Source: Candidatus Hydrogenedentota bacterium (lineage in GTDB: Bacteria; Hydrogenedentota; Hydrogenedentia; Hydrogenedentales; GCA-2746185). From it: a stretch of DNA of 6,712 bases. Positions 5,967 through 6,712 of this stretch are shown here, one piece after another. Numbering within the stretch: the stretch's first letter is position 1; the number at the start of each line of letters is the position of its first letter. The position numbers and the translations under genes were made by a program. The notes beneath the pieces were generated by a model. It saw nothing but the letters and a program-made list of their open reading frames with translations. It searched no databases and was not told the DNA's origin. The stretch covers positions 1 to 6,712 of the forward strand of contig JASJYE010000135.1 of the NCBI GenBank assembly GCA_030123645.1, in the 5' to 3' direction.

Positions 5967-6209
5967 CGCGCGAATGCGTATCATAACGCCTGAGTCTGAA
6001 GGAGTCTAGGCTAAACAGTGATCCTAAATCTAGTCTCGAATTGGAGTCTGGGAGCGGCCAAGCATCCTCGTCGGCGCCATTGCTGCCCTCGTTTTTCAAG
6101 TCCGGTCTTTCGTGCGCGATGAACTATCAAGTTATCTACTAGGTTAGGGCAGGCCTTTAAGAACACTGTATCTCCTAATAACCACGTTTCTAAATTTCTC
6201 CTATACTAT

Positions 6210-6229
6210 TGATAACTAGCGAGTTATCA
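6210..6229. repeat. Perfect 8-bp inverted repeat with 4-nt loop
   Basis: TGATAACT, loop AGCG, AGTTATCA. It is AT-rich with no T tract on either side, so an operator-like dyad or a small RNA hairpin is as likely as a terminator. Confidence 0.45.
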
Positions 6230-6456
6230 CAAGTCGTTCGCACTTCCGCGCCGAACCTGGCTGCAGCAATCCACGCACGAGCGGAACTCGAGCCTACGTA
6301 TAAACTCTAATTCTGCGTTAACAAGCCTGCGGTTCTAACGCCGGGGCTACCCTCTATTCAGACGAGATACAATGCATCTGCACGACCGCCGGCAAAAATG
6401 CAGGCCTCCCAAAATCTCTATTCCCTCGAGGCGCCTTCACGAATACAGTCCTTCAG

Positions 6457-6468
6457 ACGCCCGGGCGT
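6457..6468. repeat. 12-bp perfect GC-rich palindrome
   Basis: ACGCCCGGGCGT reads the same on both strands and stands out in an otherwise AT-richer stretch. It could be a protein-binding dyad; it has no loop and so is a poor RNA hairpin. Confidence 0.4.
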
Positions 6469-6688
6469 TGCGCGCTTGAACAAGGCTGTGCTTTACTCCA
6501 CGGAATAGCTAAATAGCCGAACATCAGTCTCGGACATTCTTGGTTGCAGTATCAAAACTGGACAGTGACGCTCCCATGCTAATATTGCTTGTGCGACGAG
6601 TTGAACTTCCTACACAGTTGTCTATAGTGCCGTGATCGAGGTTGATGTTCGCTTATTTAGTTCCTGTGTCGGAAGCATACTATCCATG

Positions 6689-6712
6689 TCATTCCCGCGA
6701 AGGCGGGAATGA
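6689..6712. repeat. 24-nt inverted repeat of the ATTCCC-N8-GGGAAT class at the window edge
   Basis: The arms TCATTCCCGC (6689-6698) and GCGGGAATGA (6703-6712) are perfect reverse complements around GAAG. The core ATTCCC-N8-GGGAAT is the pattern of the neisserial dRS3 repeat, and very similar intergenic repeats are common in many other bacteria, often in many copies. It ends exactly at the last base, which would fit an assembly break at a multi-copy repeat or simply the start of a longer element. Confidence 0.7.

Larger units (their letters stand above)
5828..6712. other. 885-nt AT-richer spacer without a credible gene
   Basis: On both strands the open stretches here are short, Arg/Ser-rich and lack codon-use or domain signals. 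Base composition is visibly more AT-rich than in the flanking genes. What it does hold is a promoter-like pair inside nested inverted repeats (5910-5966), three GAGTCT copies (5992-6049), two perfect short palindromes (6210-6229, 6457-6468) and an inverted repeat at the right edge (6689-6712). It may be the long upstream region of a gene beyond 6712, decayed sequence, or an unrecognised RNA gene. I cannot distinguish these from the sequence alone. Confidence 0.5.

Noticed and set aside
5764..6099. 111-codon minus-strand open frame overlapping the GspF-N-like gene
   Set aside because: Overlaps a better supported gene in another frame, TTG start without a ribosome site, Arg/Ser-rich sequence without domains.
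6018..6122. 34-codon plus-strand frame from GTG with AAGGAG upstream, after the spacer promoter
   Set aside because: Spacing of 13 nt from AAGGAG is too long and the translation is short, Arg/Cys-rich and unremarkable.
6011..6166. 51-codon minus-strand frame from a GTG with AGGAG 5 nt upstream
   Set aside because: The ribosome site is good, but the translation is Arg-rich without a recognisable pattern and lies in non-coding-like sequence; one good AGGAG in an AT-rich spacer is expected by chance.
6328..6342. T-arm-like GGTTCTAA segment suggesting a tRNA
   Set aside because: The essential GTTCRA context is wrong and no matching acceptor, D-arm or anticodon arm can be folded around it.

Overview
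The window reads as chromosomal DNA from a diderm (Gram-negative type) bacterium with GC-rich genes. The grounds are a lipobox-bearing lipoprotein, a long Sec-exported surface-type protein with thrombospondin type 3-like calcium repeats and an IPT/TIG domain, and a ComF homologue. The mix of large exported Asp-rich proteins, a HEAT lipoprotein and a GspF-like domain would suit Hydrogenedentota, planctomycete-like or deltaproteobacterial-type lineages, but this is an inference and nothing here fixes the taxon. I see no rRNA, convincing tRNA, CRISPR array, transposase or phage gene.

Layout. Positions 1-952 hold two minus-strand genes: a small DUF2007-type protein (713-952) and, 165 nt downstream of it, the N-terminal 182 residues of a HEAT-repeat lipoprotein whose 3' end lies outside the window. 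A divergent control region (953-1093) separates them from a plus-strand cluster. That cluster has a 1120-residue exported multidomain protein (1094-4456), a ComF-family zinc-ribbon/phosphoribosyltransferase protein (about 4551-5369) and a 73-residue four-cysteine protein (5380-5601). The last two are 10 nt apart with a good ribosome binding site between them and are probably cotranscribed. A weak terminator-like hairpin followed by an extended -10 promoter motif lies between the large gene and comF, so comF may have its own transcript. Facing this cluster is a 61-residue minus-strand protein (5642-5827, GTG start) that looks like the N-terminal cytoplasmic domain of type II secretion/type IV pilus inner-membrane proteins (GspF/PilC), standing alone.

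From 5828 to the end (885 nt) there is no credible gene. The stretch is visibly more AT-rich than the genes. It contains a TTGACA-type promoter enclosed by nested inverted repeats, a few short palindromes, and, exactly at the right edge, a perfect 24-nt inverted repeat of the widespread ATTCCC-N8-GGGAAT class.

No multi-gene defence, biosynthetic or mobile system can be demonstrated. The points most worth a second look are the stand-alone GspF-N-like miniprotein beside a large structured spacer, the conserved-looking CX2CX5C miniprotein coupled to comF, and the composite architecture of the large exported protein.
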